From NCBI GenBank assembly GCA_049999805.1, contig JBNGIO010002041.1, positions 1 to 29,610 of the forward strand: 29,610 nt of DNA, given 5' to 3'. Below, piece by piece: positions 9,329 to 18,837 of the stretch. The DNA comes from Folioceros fuciformis. Taxonomy: Eukaryota; Anthocerotophyta; Anthocerotopsida; Anthocerotales. Position 1 is the stretch's first letter. The number at the start of each line of letters is the position of its first letter. The notes under the pieces are model-generated. The model saw only the letters and a list, made by a program, of their open reading frames with translations. It did not search any database and was not told the origin of the DNA. A program made the position numbers and the translations under genes.

Positions 9329-10766
9329 ATGGCGGCCTCGCTCCCTGTGCGGCCTGGTCTGAGCTGCGTACCTTCCCTGCACGCTGCGCTTGCGCTGCCA
9401 CCATCGCGATGGCCCGAGGTCGGGGCCGCCGGGCCGGGGCTGGCGGCGACGGTTCGTGATCGGAGCCGACGGCTTGTTTGCAGGTGCAAGCAGGTGTCGC
9501 CGATCAGCAGAGGTAGGTACTGGTGCTTCTGTGGACCTCCAGGAGGAGTGGAGATTAGGGTTTTCGGTTTCCCTTACCATCGTGCTTCCAGGTGCCAGTG
9601 ACAAGGAAGGTGCGGCTGCCGCGCCTGCTCCTGCTACCACCGCTGCCGTCCCCAAGGCCGTCGAGGTGCGGGACCTGGGGCTCAGCGTGAAGAGCAGCAA
9701 GGGCGAGGTGGCTGTTCTCAAAGGTTGCACATTGTCCGTACCCGCGGGGCAGCTCTGGATGCTGCTGGGACCGAATGGTTGTGGCAAATCCACTCTTCTA
9801 AAGGTCGTCAACTGGTAAACTTCGCACATTGCGGCCTTCCGTCGTTGTGTGGATCAGTGTGGTGTGAAAGGATGTGGTTTTGTTTTTGTTTTTATTCGTC
9901 CTTTGTGTGGCATTGGCAGGCGTTGGCTGGACTCTTGAGGCCCAGTTCGGGACGGATGTATGTGGTTGGCCCAAAGAGCTTTGTTTTTCAGAACCCTGAT
10001 CATCAGGTGAAGGTTGTTTGGATTTGTTGACCAATGTTTCGAGTTTCTGGTCGAGTGGAAGTATGCTCATGCTTCACGATCTTTGACGTGCTTTGTGATG
10101 CACGTGGGGTCACGATGACCCGTTGCAGGTGGTAATGCCCACTGCGGCGTCTGATGTTGCGTTTGGGCTAGGCCAGTCTGGATTATCCAGAGAGGAAGTA
10201 AGGTCAAGGGTGCAACGGTCTTTGGAGGCTGTGGGAATGTCTGATTATGCTGAGGTACATGTTGTTCCACTGATCTCTTTGGTGTTGATCTTGCACCTGT
10301 CTCTGTAGATTTAATCACATCTCTTCCCTCTGAGAAGCAGAGACCTGTTTCAACTTTAAGCGGTGGGCAAAAGCAAAGGGTTGCCATAGCAGGCGCAATA
10401 GCTGAGGAGAGCCGAGTCCTTCTGCTTGATGAGCTGACCACTTTTCTAGATGAACGTGACCAGGTTTGTAACTGATGACAGGTGAATGGATTTCTGGTTT
10501 GCTCATGTCTTGCTGCTAGCTGATGCTTATGAGTATTGCAACAGATCGGGGTATTGCAAGCAGTGCGTGGTATCGTCGGTGGACCACAGGCAGTAACTGC
10601 TTTATGGGTCACGCACAGACTAGAGGAGCTTGATTATGCGGATGGAGCATTCTATATGGAGCATGGAAGCATTGTTTGTGGTGGAAGCATCCAGGAAGTG
10701 AGGCGCTTCATTCAGCTCCGTCAAGATCAATTTGGTCAGAGTAACGGGTTTCCCAGCGCACCGTAA
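9329..10766 (+). CDS. ABCI10: Plastid ABC transporter ATPase, ABCI10 type (6 exons)
   Basis: Exons are 9329-9512, 9592-9803, 9920-10006, 10129-10254, 10341-10463 and 10545-10766, giving 317 aa. Every nucleotide-binding motif is present: Walker A GPNGCGKS (121-128), Q-loop Gln156 in FVFQNPDHQ, signature LSGGQ (209-213), Walker B VLLLDE (229-234), D-loop FLDERD, and switch His268 in WVTHRLEEL. The sequence closely resembles what I recall of Arabidopsis ABCI10 (At4g33460). That protein pairs with ABCI11 and membrane protein ABCI12 in an ECF-like plastid module linked to metal homeostasis. There is no membrane domain, as expected for this soluble subunit. The first 60 residues are Arg/Ala/Ser/Pro-rich with few acidic residues and end near VCRCK, consistent with a chloroplast transit peptide. 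ATG 9329 is the start that gives this peptide. The last 20 residues are poorly conserved. Confidence 0.92.
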
Positions 10767-11512
10767 CCTGGCACGACCCCATCTTGATAATCTTCATATC
10801 GAACATGGAGCTTCAAAGATGGAACAAATCTGGTAACCTTGGCTCGCTTGGATTTATCTCCAGAGAGGTCTCCCACATTGCTTGGGCGACTCGCTGTTCT
10901 TGACTTATCTGGCAAGCGTCTCTGGTTGCCTGGCCATGTGCCTCATCCAGGTTCATTCTTCTCACTAGTGGGACAACATTCATGGGCCACGTCAAACCAG
11001 GTTTACTAGTTCATTGTGATTTCATCTATTTTGTGAAGGCAGAACAACGGACAACTTGATCACGTCCACGTCTGACCACCAGGTGTGTTATTGTTGCCCT
11101 CTGCCTTTTACCCTGCGCTCACGTTGGAAGGTTCTGGATTTAACAGGCACTAGGCCATCATTTTTGTCCTTGTTGCAGGATGAAGCATGTGTCGAAACAC
11201 GTTCCTTACATACTTGTCAAAGTGGCCACGCATCGACGTCTGGCTAGGTTTCTAGGAGTGGTAAAATTTACATCGGGAATGTGGAGGGCCATGACCTAAC
11301 TTATAACATTTTCATCCTTAGTGGAAGGCGTGCTGCCCCGTTTGCGCTTCAAAAATTGCAAATTTACGCTCGGCGGTATTCCAATCCATCATCAAATATT
11401 GGAAATAAGATCAGATGTATTTTCATTCACAAATCCGCCATGAATAATCGAGACGTGGGGACCTCGAATATTAGAACTGCTCATCATCAATCCATGAATT
11501 GACCGCCTTGCT
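10767..11512. other. Convergent spacer between ABCI10 and the PPR gene
   Basis: These 746 bp lie between the ABCI10 TAA and the PPR stop and should hold both 3' untranslated regions. No further gene, RNA or repeat was recognised; short open frames on either strand lack family similarity. Confidence 0.5.
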
Positions 11513-14500
11513 TCAGAGGTTGTCACTCTGGTATTTTTCCTGGAACACGTTGCAAACTTCCTCATCTGCCGGCTTTTTTGGAACGTTATCAAATTGAGCA
11601 AGAATATCATAAGTTATTTTGTCTGGAGCGCAGCCCCTTTCCTTCATCTCCATATGTAACTTCCGCGCATCTTCATACCTCCCAAAATCCCCTAGGCCGC
11701 CTATAACGGTGTTGTAGGTGACCACATCGGGCACACAGCCATCGCTACGCATCTGCCTCATAAGGGATTCACCTTTACTCACTTGACCAGCCCTGCAGAG
11801 TCCCGCAATAAGGATGTTGTACAGAACTAGGTCTGCAACAAATTTCTTTTCCCTCATTTCCTGGAACAGTTCCCAGGCTTCGTCTACCCTAGATTCTTGG
11901 CAAAGACCAGTGATCAGGATGTGGTAGGTCACTCTGTCTGCGACCACGTTCGCATCCTTCATCTCTTGGAACAGATTAAGAGCCTCGTCTACTTGATCTG
12001 CCCTTCTCAGTCCATCCAGCATGGAGTTGTAGGTGATGACATCCATCTCAAAGCCCAATGCTTTCATTTCCTGCAAGAGATTCCAAGCCTCATCCATCTC
12101 TCCTGCTTTTCCAAGTCCAGAAATTACAGCGTTGTATGTCACCAGATTTGGTTCACACCCTTGTTCCTTCATCTCTCGAAAAAGAGTCCAGGCCCTATCA
12201 ATGTAACCTGCTTTGCTAAGTCTGTTCACGAGTGTGGAGTAAACATATACATCTGGCTTGCAACCCGCCTCTTTCATCGCATTGAATAGATTACAGGCTT
12301 CCTCAACCAGCCCCATACTACCCACAATATTAATGACCGCGTTGAAGGTGAACCCATCTGGTTTCAATCCTTTGGCCTTCAGTTCACCAAAAAGCTCGTA
12401 TGCATCTTGCAGTTCTCCAGCCTTCCCCAACGCATAGAGAAGTGTGTTCCATGTGATCAGATCTGGATTGCAGCCATCTCTTTGCATTTGCACGTAGATA
12501 TCTTTGGCTTTGTTGGGTTGACCAGCCTTGCCCAGCCCATAAATGAGGGCATTGTAAGTTTGAAGACCAGGAACACAATTCTTCAATTTCATCTCTGCGA
12601 AAAGTTCCAAGGCTTTATCGATCTGCTCATCCTTGCCGTGCCCGTCAATGAGTGTGGTATATGTTATGGTGTTTGGCAAACACCCTTGGTCTTGCATTTC
12701 CTGAAAAAGACGGTCTGCTAAGTCCATCTTCCCTACCCTTACTGCAGCACCAATCACGGTGTTGTAAGTCACCTGATCCCTAGCACAACCAAACTTTTCC
12801 ATCTCTTCAAAGATCTCAAAGGCCTTCTCAAACCTGCCTGCCTTTGAAAGACCTGCAATCAGAACATTATAATTGAGCACTTCCGGAACAAACGATTTCG
12901 CTTTCATATCCTCAAAAAGCATGTATGCTTGATCAATCATTTCAGCCTTACAATATGCATCCAGGAAAATAGAATACGTCACGGTGTCTGGGAAAAGACC
13001 TCTTCGCCTCATGTCTTCCATGTGCTGGGATGCTTTATCTAGTTGACCAGCTCTACAAAGACCATGCAAGTAAGAGTTGTGGGTCACAACATTAGCCGAG
13101 CACCCACCTTGCTCCATCTTCACAAAAAGTTTCAGAGCCTCGTCGATCTGACCTGCTTTAGCAAAAGCAGACATCAGCGTGTTGTATGTTATAAGACCTG
13201 GCGTACACCCGGCTCTACTCATAATGTCGAACAGGTCCAGGGCCATCTCTATTTTACCCGCTTTCCCACAGCCATCAATCAGTATGTTGTAAATGATCAC
13301 ATTCGGCTGAGGTCCTCCAGCTCTCATCTTCGTGAACATCTCATATGCCTCATCAATCCTGTTCGCCCTGCAAAGTCCAAAGATGATAGCACAATATGTG
13401 AAGACATTTGCTGGACAGCCGTTCGCCTTCATGTCTTCAAACAGCGACAAGGCGTCATCCAGTTTGCCTGCTTTGACAAAGCAATCGATCATACTGTTGA
13501 ATGTCCGAGTGTCTGGACGAAGCCCAAGAGAGAGCATCTGTTCATACATTTGCTGAGCCGTGTGATGGAATTTTCCCTTCACCAGGATATCAATAAGGCA
13601 GTTGTAATTGATCACATTCGGCTTGCAGCCAAAGCTTTTGAACCTCTCAAAGGCATTGATGGCGCCCTTGTAATTCCTGGCCTTGCCATAGCTTGTCAGA
13701 ATTCCAGTCAGAGTGACGGCTGAAAGCTCACATTTATCATTTCGCATTTCTTCAACCAGGTTCCACATAGCCACGAGGTTTCCTGCGTCACCCAGTTTAT
13801 GAATTATCATGGTGTATGTGTAGGCGTTGTGTTTGTAACCTTTCTGCTGTTCCGCCCAATTGAAAAATGACAAAGACAGTTGTACATCTTTCAGCTGCCT
13901 CAGTACTTCTGCAACAACATAAGGCCTTAAGGTTACCTTCAGCTGTTCCAATGCTTGGACCACAGCCGAATCCCACTTGCCCCCTTCCAAGATGTCAACC
14001 ATGGCCTTGATCTGACGAGCTTCATTTTGAGGTGCCAATTTCCGCCTGAGCTCACTGAAAACCTTGCTTCGCAGAGGATTTCCTTCCAGTATATCGTTGA
14101 AGTTAAGCGTTCCAACATTTGGGCGTACCGACCTTGCAATGCCAGCATTCAGCCTCTGTGCATCCGCACCAGGCTCAATGGCGAAACCGGTGCACTTCCT
14201 GATATATGTATCGGAAGATGGCCTGGATGGGGTGGCCGATGCAGGTCCTGCAATGAACGAACCCAACACACTACTTCAACAACAAAAAAATCATTCAACA
14301 GCCAAGGAGAAGATTCGAACGAGCCAGAAGCAGACAGAACACCAGGATTCCAGAGAGAGCTAAAACGAAGCTGCGAGCACAGCATTGCAACAGTCGTACT
14401 CGCAGCTGAGCTGTACAGTACCTGCGAAACATATATTTGGGGAGCGAGTAGATGCTTCTAGGCCACAACCGCAGCCCCTGTGGATGGAGAAGTGTGCCAT
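11513..14500 (-). CDS. P-class pentatricopeptide repeat protein (organelle RNA binding)
   Basis: Two exons are proposed, 14500-14422 and 14247-11513, joined in phase 1 to give 937 aa. The acceptor at 14248 follows TTCATTGCAG and the donor is GCAG|GTACTG. Residues 168-902 are 21 tandem PPR motifs of exactly 35 residues, followed by a degenerate last unit. All motifs are of P type; there is no E, DYW or SMR domain, so a role in RNA stability, splicing or translation rather than editing is likely. The N-terminus (MAHFSIHRGCGCG) is consistent with organelle targeting, though plastid versus mitochondrion cannot be told. ATG 14500 has a good context (G at -3 and +4); an in-frame ATG at 14569 would add 23 residues. 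It is head-to-head with the UPF0548 gene. The ortholog is not recognised. Confidence 0.88.
11621..13825 (-). repeat. Array of 21 tandem PPR-coding units (105 bp each)
   Basis: Twenty-one consecutive 35-codon units occupy residues 168-902 with no insertion or deletion. Most follow a VTYN-x-LI-x-GL-x-KAG pattern and end in PD or PN. Residue 5/35 pairs are Asn/Asp in repeats 3, 8, 10, 13, 14, 15, 17, 18, 20 and 21; Asn/Asn in 4, 7 and 11; Thr/Asn in 2; and Ser/Asn in 16. The other six repeats carry non-standard pairs. Confidence 0.9.
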
Positions 14501-14717
14501 AGCATGTCGGGCTCGCGACAGTGGCAGCGGAGCTTCGGCTACAACCAAACGGTGTCCGGCCAAACACATGTGTGCTGAGCTGCCGGCCGCCGAGTAGGCC
14601 ACCTCAAGCTCCTCATTGCTCGAAATGAATCGCACACAGGCTCGCACAAGAAAGGTCACCACTGACCTAAGCAACGTGAGCAGTGGAGATATCTGCTGGC
14701 CAAGCTTCTTCTGCACG
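14501..14717. promoter_or_regulatory. Head-to-head promoter of the PPR and UPF0548 genes
   Basis: The two proposed start codons are 217 bp apart. The PPR reading frame stays open leftward and rightward through this interval to about 14725, so its N-terminus could be longer. No TATA box was seen. Shared bidirectional control is inferred from distance alone. Confidence 0.45.
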
Positions 14718-15643
14718 ATGTTCACCTTGTCATGGAGAAAGCCTTCCTCGAAAGAGCAGAACGCTTGTTTGGCTGGCTCCCAGTCGGTGCCTTCATTCCT
14801 TCCTCACTCTGCATATCCACATTGCGCAACTTGTGCAAAATGACGACTATGTTGTTGCGCTTGCAGGTCAGGGGAATTCAACTACGACAGCCAGCATGTG
14901 GGAGCATCCAGCGGCGCCCCATTTACAGACGGCTACGAGTCGGCGCTGAAGAAAGACGGCTACCACATCAACCATGCCCGTGTTAAGCTGGGACGTGGCT
15001 CTGATGCCTTCCTCAGAGCCAGGGAAAACCTACAGAGATGGAGGTGCTTCCATTGTGCACCGCTGTCCTATGTCTGCAGGTCTGCGGATGGATGGGACAC
15101 TAATCCATGCACGTGGAATGCGATGCAGGCATTTTCAATTGGGCTGGGCATCAGTGGACGCTTCCACGCCCATCAAGGTGGGGTCACGCTTCTGTGTGTG
15201 CAGTCAGGAGCTGTGCACATGGATTCTGAACCCCCTGGAGGTTCTGTACGTGGAAGACTCGTTCTCCCGGGAAAGCAAGGGGCCAGCTGGGACTGGAGCC
15301 AAGCCAGCCACAGCCTTTTCATTTGGAAGCGGCACTCTCAAGGGTCATCTCCTGGTTAGTGTGTAATTCTGTTGTGTAGCAGAACCTCGTCACGAGAAGC
15401 GAATTCTGTCGGCTGCTAAACTGCGAAACATTTTGCTTTGAGCAGGCGGGGGAAGAGCGGTTTGCTGTGGAGTGGGATGTGGAAGATGATCAAGTGTATT
15501 TCGACATCTATTCCTTTTCCAAGCCTGCAAACATGCTTGCAACGGTAGCGTATCCTATTGTGAAATTCAAGCAGGCTCTGTTTTCGAAGCACTCAACCGA
15601 AGCCATGCGGAAAGCCATGCATATCCATGAACCAGAACTGTAG
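14718..15643 (+). CDS. UPF0548/DUF1990 family protein (4 exons)
   Basis: Exons are 14718-14782, 14867-15043, 15129-15354 and 15446-15643, with matching phases, giving 221 aa. The protein follows Arabidopsis At2g17695 (UPF0548) along its length as I recall it. Matches are the start MFTLSWRKPSS, then GEFNYD after the first junction, a GYHINHARVKLG segment, STPIKVGSRFCVC, then the KGP and FGSGTLKGHLL motif, AGEERFAVEW, and a C-terminal SFSKPANMLATVAYPIVK. DUF1990 proteins are found in plants and bacteria and have no firmly established biochemical role. No catalytic motif or clear transit peptide was seen. The ATG at 14718 is chosen because it aligns with the family start; a longer in-frame frame to 14616 lacks similarity. 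The first donor (CA|GTCGGT) is weaker than the others. Confidence 0.88.
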
Positions 15644-17350
15644 TTGTTTGCCTGGTGGATATGCATGCGTACAGCACACCTCTTGGTGTTTGAGGAGCGA
15701 GTCACTGAATTGGTGCCATGGACTGCTCCCTGCGTACCACGAGAATGGGCTAGACTAGAAAAAGCCAAGAATGGGCTCTCTGTGTGGCAGGCTGGTAGCA
15801 AACATGCAGCAGGAGGGCAATGACTCAGCTGATCATTTGACATTAGTTTGCCTCCTCGAAGCATGTCATTGTGGTAGTACTGGAGCCGTGGACGAGGGTA
15901 AGCAGCATCATACGCAGATTCGGAGAAATTCCATGATTGATCTAGGCAACTCCCCTAATTACCACAAGCCTCTCAATGTTCAGATAGCAGAATATTGATT
16001 GATCCCAGACAAGACATGGAATCCGTCGCCTAGTCAAGCAGCTTCATATGCAGATGCAGAAAATGGCACTGATAAACACTGTTACTCCTCACTCTTAACC
16101 AGGCGATTTGCTCTGACATCACTTTACAAGTGGAAAGCACTCTCAACAGCCGACACTGTCACAATATAAAACAAGTAGAACCAGATCCAACAACCGCGGT
16201 GGCAGGACTGCTTGGATCAGATTGCACCCTGTAAGATTCATACTGGATCGGTGTACACTTGTGGGGTAAGTTAACTCCCGGGGAAAGTGTCTTGCCACTG
16301 CCAGGGCATCTTGAACTTGAAAAATTGCTGCTCACATCGAAATGGAATTTCTGTCTATTTGGGATACTTTTCCCGGACCCGAAACCGTACATATGTGAAG
16401 ACGTTTCAAGTTTAGCCTGGAAGGATCCGTGGAATCCCATTCTCCATTTTACGTATCATACTTTATGTGCCCAACTCACTTTGACCGAGGAATTTTCTCA
16501 CATATACTTGCTGGTCAAATAATCCTGGATAATATCATCTTTTTTCTTCTTATTTTGATGATCAAAGAGGCTATCCAAAGTTGTTTCTAAGATGGCGGGT
16601 TATGTTTGTTGTGCTTTGAATTTGCGAGCATCTCATTCTTGGTGACTAAATTTTTGCACCCAACTTTGAATTTGCAAATTTCTCGTTCTTGGTAACGGTG
16701 TTGTTATGAGAACCTATGATGTCTTAAAGCGCCTTTATAGCCTGAATGTCAAAATTTCTCATAGTCCTTACTCAAAAAATTGAAGAAGAAGCAACATTTC
16801 TAGTGAGGCAAGCTAGATTCCATGCAAAGGAGAACAAAAGAATGCCAAGGTAGTATTTGAAACTCTTTCAAATGTCTAGGTAGCCTTTGGCATGCTTTCT
16901 TTCAATTGCCAAGGTACAATTTGGCTTTGAGAAAATGGCCACTTAGATAAGACATTAACGGCATTCTCAATATTGACTTATAAAGCCACCGAATGTGGGT
17001 GTGACTCGAGGACAACTTGGATGGTAAAACCATGAAAACTTTACACCCGCTAACGATGTAGATGTAGAAATGCCTTCCCGACCCCAATGGGTCTCACCTT
17101 CAAAGTAGGCTTGTCCAAAGCTAGTAGCTTGACTCTCCTCCATAGAGATTCGATAAGGAACCTTGCTATTGGCTACCATTGCTGCCAATATAAAAAACCA
17201 TGAAAAGTCACTCAAAGGGTCCTCAAGAGAGAAAAAAAAAAAGGAAGTCTTAGTGATGGTCATAAATTGTCACTTATAACCCCTTAAAGAAAGTCCGGGA
17301 CAGGGGAGAGGTTACAACCAAAGACCGTGACTTTGGTTAAGCAGAAAGGC

Positions 17351-17427
17351 TTCTCAATTGTAGGGCTGAGAAGGTCTTCTCAATTGTAGGGCTGAGAAGG
17401 TCATTCTCAATTGTAGGGCTGAGAAGG
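17351..17427. repeat. Three tandem copies of a 24-bp unit (period 26-27)
   Basis: The unit TTCTCAATTGTAGGGCTGAG plus AAGG occurs identically at 17351-17374, 17377-17400 and 17404-17427, separated by TC and TCA. A diverged fourth copy begins near 17514, at the start of the second 106-bp unit. The perfect identity of three copies implies recent duplication. Confidence 0.9.
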
Positions 17428-17620
17428 TCATGTAGTCATAAGGTTTTGGGTGGAGGCACACAGTGCACAACTGGTTTCTTTAGTCACAAATGCTAGCTAG
17501 CTTCAAACATAAACAATTATAGGGTTGAGAAGGTCATGTAGTTGTAAGGTTTTAGGTGGAGGCACAAAGTGCACAAATTGGTTTCCTTAGTCACAAATGC
17601 TAGCTAGCTTCAAACATAAA
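17408..17620. repeat. Two tandem copies of a ~106-bp unit
   Basis: Copy A (17408-17513) and copy B (17514-17620) share a long, mostly identical sequence, including GTCACAAATGCTAGCTAGCT and CAAACATAAA at the end. They differ by scattered substitutions and about one indel. The unit begins inside the third 24-bp repeat, so the two repeats are nested. Confidence 0.85.
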
Positions 17621-18097
17621 GCTCTACAGCCAAGGTGCCCAATATAAAACCTCTTGAAATGGTTCTAACAAACCTTGTTGATTTAAGTAGACTCAAGCCA
17701 CGGTTTTGCCACTAGTAGATCTTTGTCCAAGAGCCTACCCTTCTCTTGACCAAAAAATGGTAAAGACAAGAAGCCAGCTCTTTATCACTCAAAGGATTTC
17801 CCTAGAGCAACAAAAACATCACTTAGCAAGAGAAAGGAGCGTAGTCCAAACATCCTTGCCCTTTTGGTTTCATGCAAGGCATTCCCAAAGAAGACAAGAG
17901 ACCAAGCAAACATCATTGTAAAGACACTTAGATAGACATTTTAAAGACACATAGATAAGTGATGGAAAAGGTCAGTACAAGAGTACCAAGCATAAAACAA
18001 GGCAATGGAAAAGGTGAGGACAAGAGTAGCAAGTGTGAAACAAAGCCAACAGGCATTTAGGTTGCCTTCGAATCCACAACGAAGCCTTCGGAGGCAG

Positions 18098-18149
18098 ACA
18101 TGGATCAGTGATCCACAACCAAGACATGGATCAGTGATCCACAACCAAG
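18098..18149. repeat. Tandem 26-bp repeat with palindromic GGATCAGTGATCC core
   Basis: Two perfect copies lie at 18098-18123 and 18124-18149. Each contains GGATCAGTGATCC, an imperfect palindrome. Diverged relatives continue on both sides (about 18066-18210), with variants of GATCCACAA followed by AAGCCTTTGGAG. It belongs to the same repeat-rich island as the units near 17.4 kb. Confidence 0.8.
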
Positions 18150-18837
18150 CCTTTGGAGTCAGCTAGGGATCAATGATCCACAAACAAGCCTTTGGAGTAA
18201 GCTCGGGATCCGTTGGTCGCTTTGCTCCTAAATTGACTAAACAATGACACTCCACTCCTTCTCCACAATAAACACTCTAAATTGACTACACCTCAGACTC
18301 TAAACAAAGACGACTTCCTAATTTGGTTGGATTGATTGCTAGCTGTAAGTCATGGTTCGCAAGGGATTAGTCACACACAACAGTATGGGTAGCCCAATAC
18401 CACGTCTTACAACCCTAACATTTCATAGCTTGAAAAGATTTTAAATATAAAAAATATACCACGTCATGTTTTTTCAATATGGTACAAATAATCAATAAAT
18501 TTAGGTGTGTTGTAGCTTTGATCGTCCGGCGCAGTGCAAGTACTCTATGTTCATTTAATTAGGTGGCTCGTCACAAACGCAAGTGTCACCCTACTTTCCA
18601 AGTGACACTGCCCGGTACAAAACTCGGGAAAGATCAGGACACACCATGTCAGTGTCCACATCTGTGTACATCAGGTTAGACTACACTCGCTCCACAAGTC
18701 AAAGTCACTACTGTTACAGATGGGAGACGAGAAGAATGTTGTAAACTTCGGCTGGCTAGCTACCTGTACACGAATGAAAAGAAGGGTTGTCAGTGCTTCC
18801 TCCTCACTGGACGAAAGCAGAACAAGGATCTTGAGTA

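Larger units (their letters stand above)
15644..18837. other. Repeat-bearing, AT-richer spacer between UPF0548 and TAF1
   Basis: This 3.2 kb stretch lies between two convergent genes and is clearly more AT-rich than the rest, most so near 18420-18500. The ends probably hold 3' untranslated sequence. The middle (about 16500-18250) holds several direct repeats, listed separately, and no coding region I can support. It looks like decayed mobile-element or satellite-like DNA, but no terminal repeats, target-site duplications or transposase/reverse-transcriptase motifs were recognised. Confidence 0.5.

Noticed and set aside
15644-18837. An intact transposon or retrotransposon
   Set aside because: No terminal inverted or long terminal repeats, target-site duplications, or transposase, integrase or reverse-transcriptase motifs could be seen; only short tandem repeats are supported.
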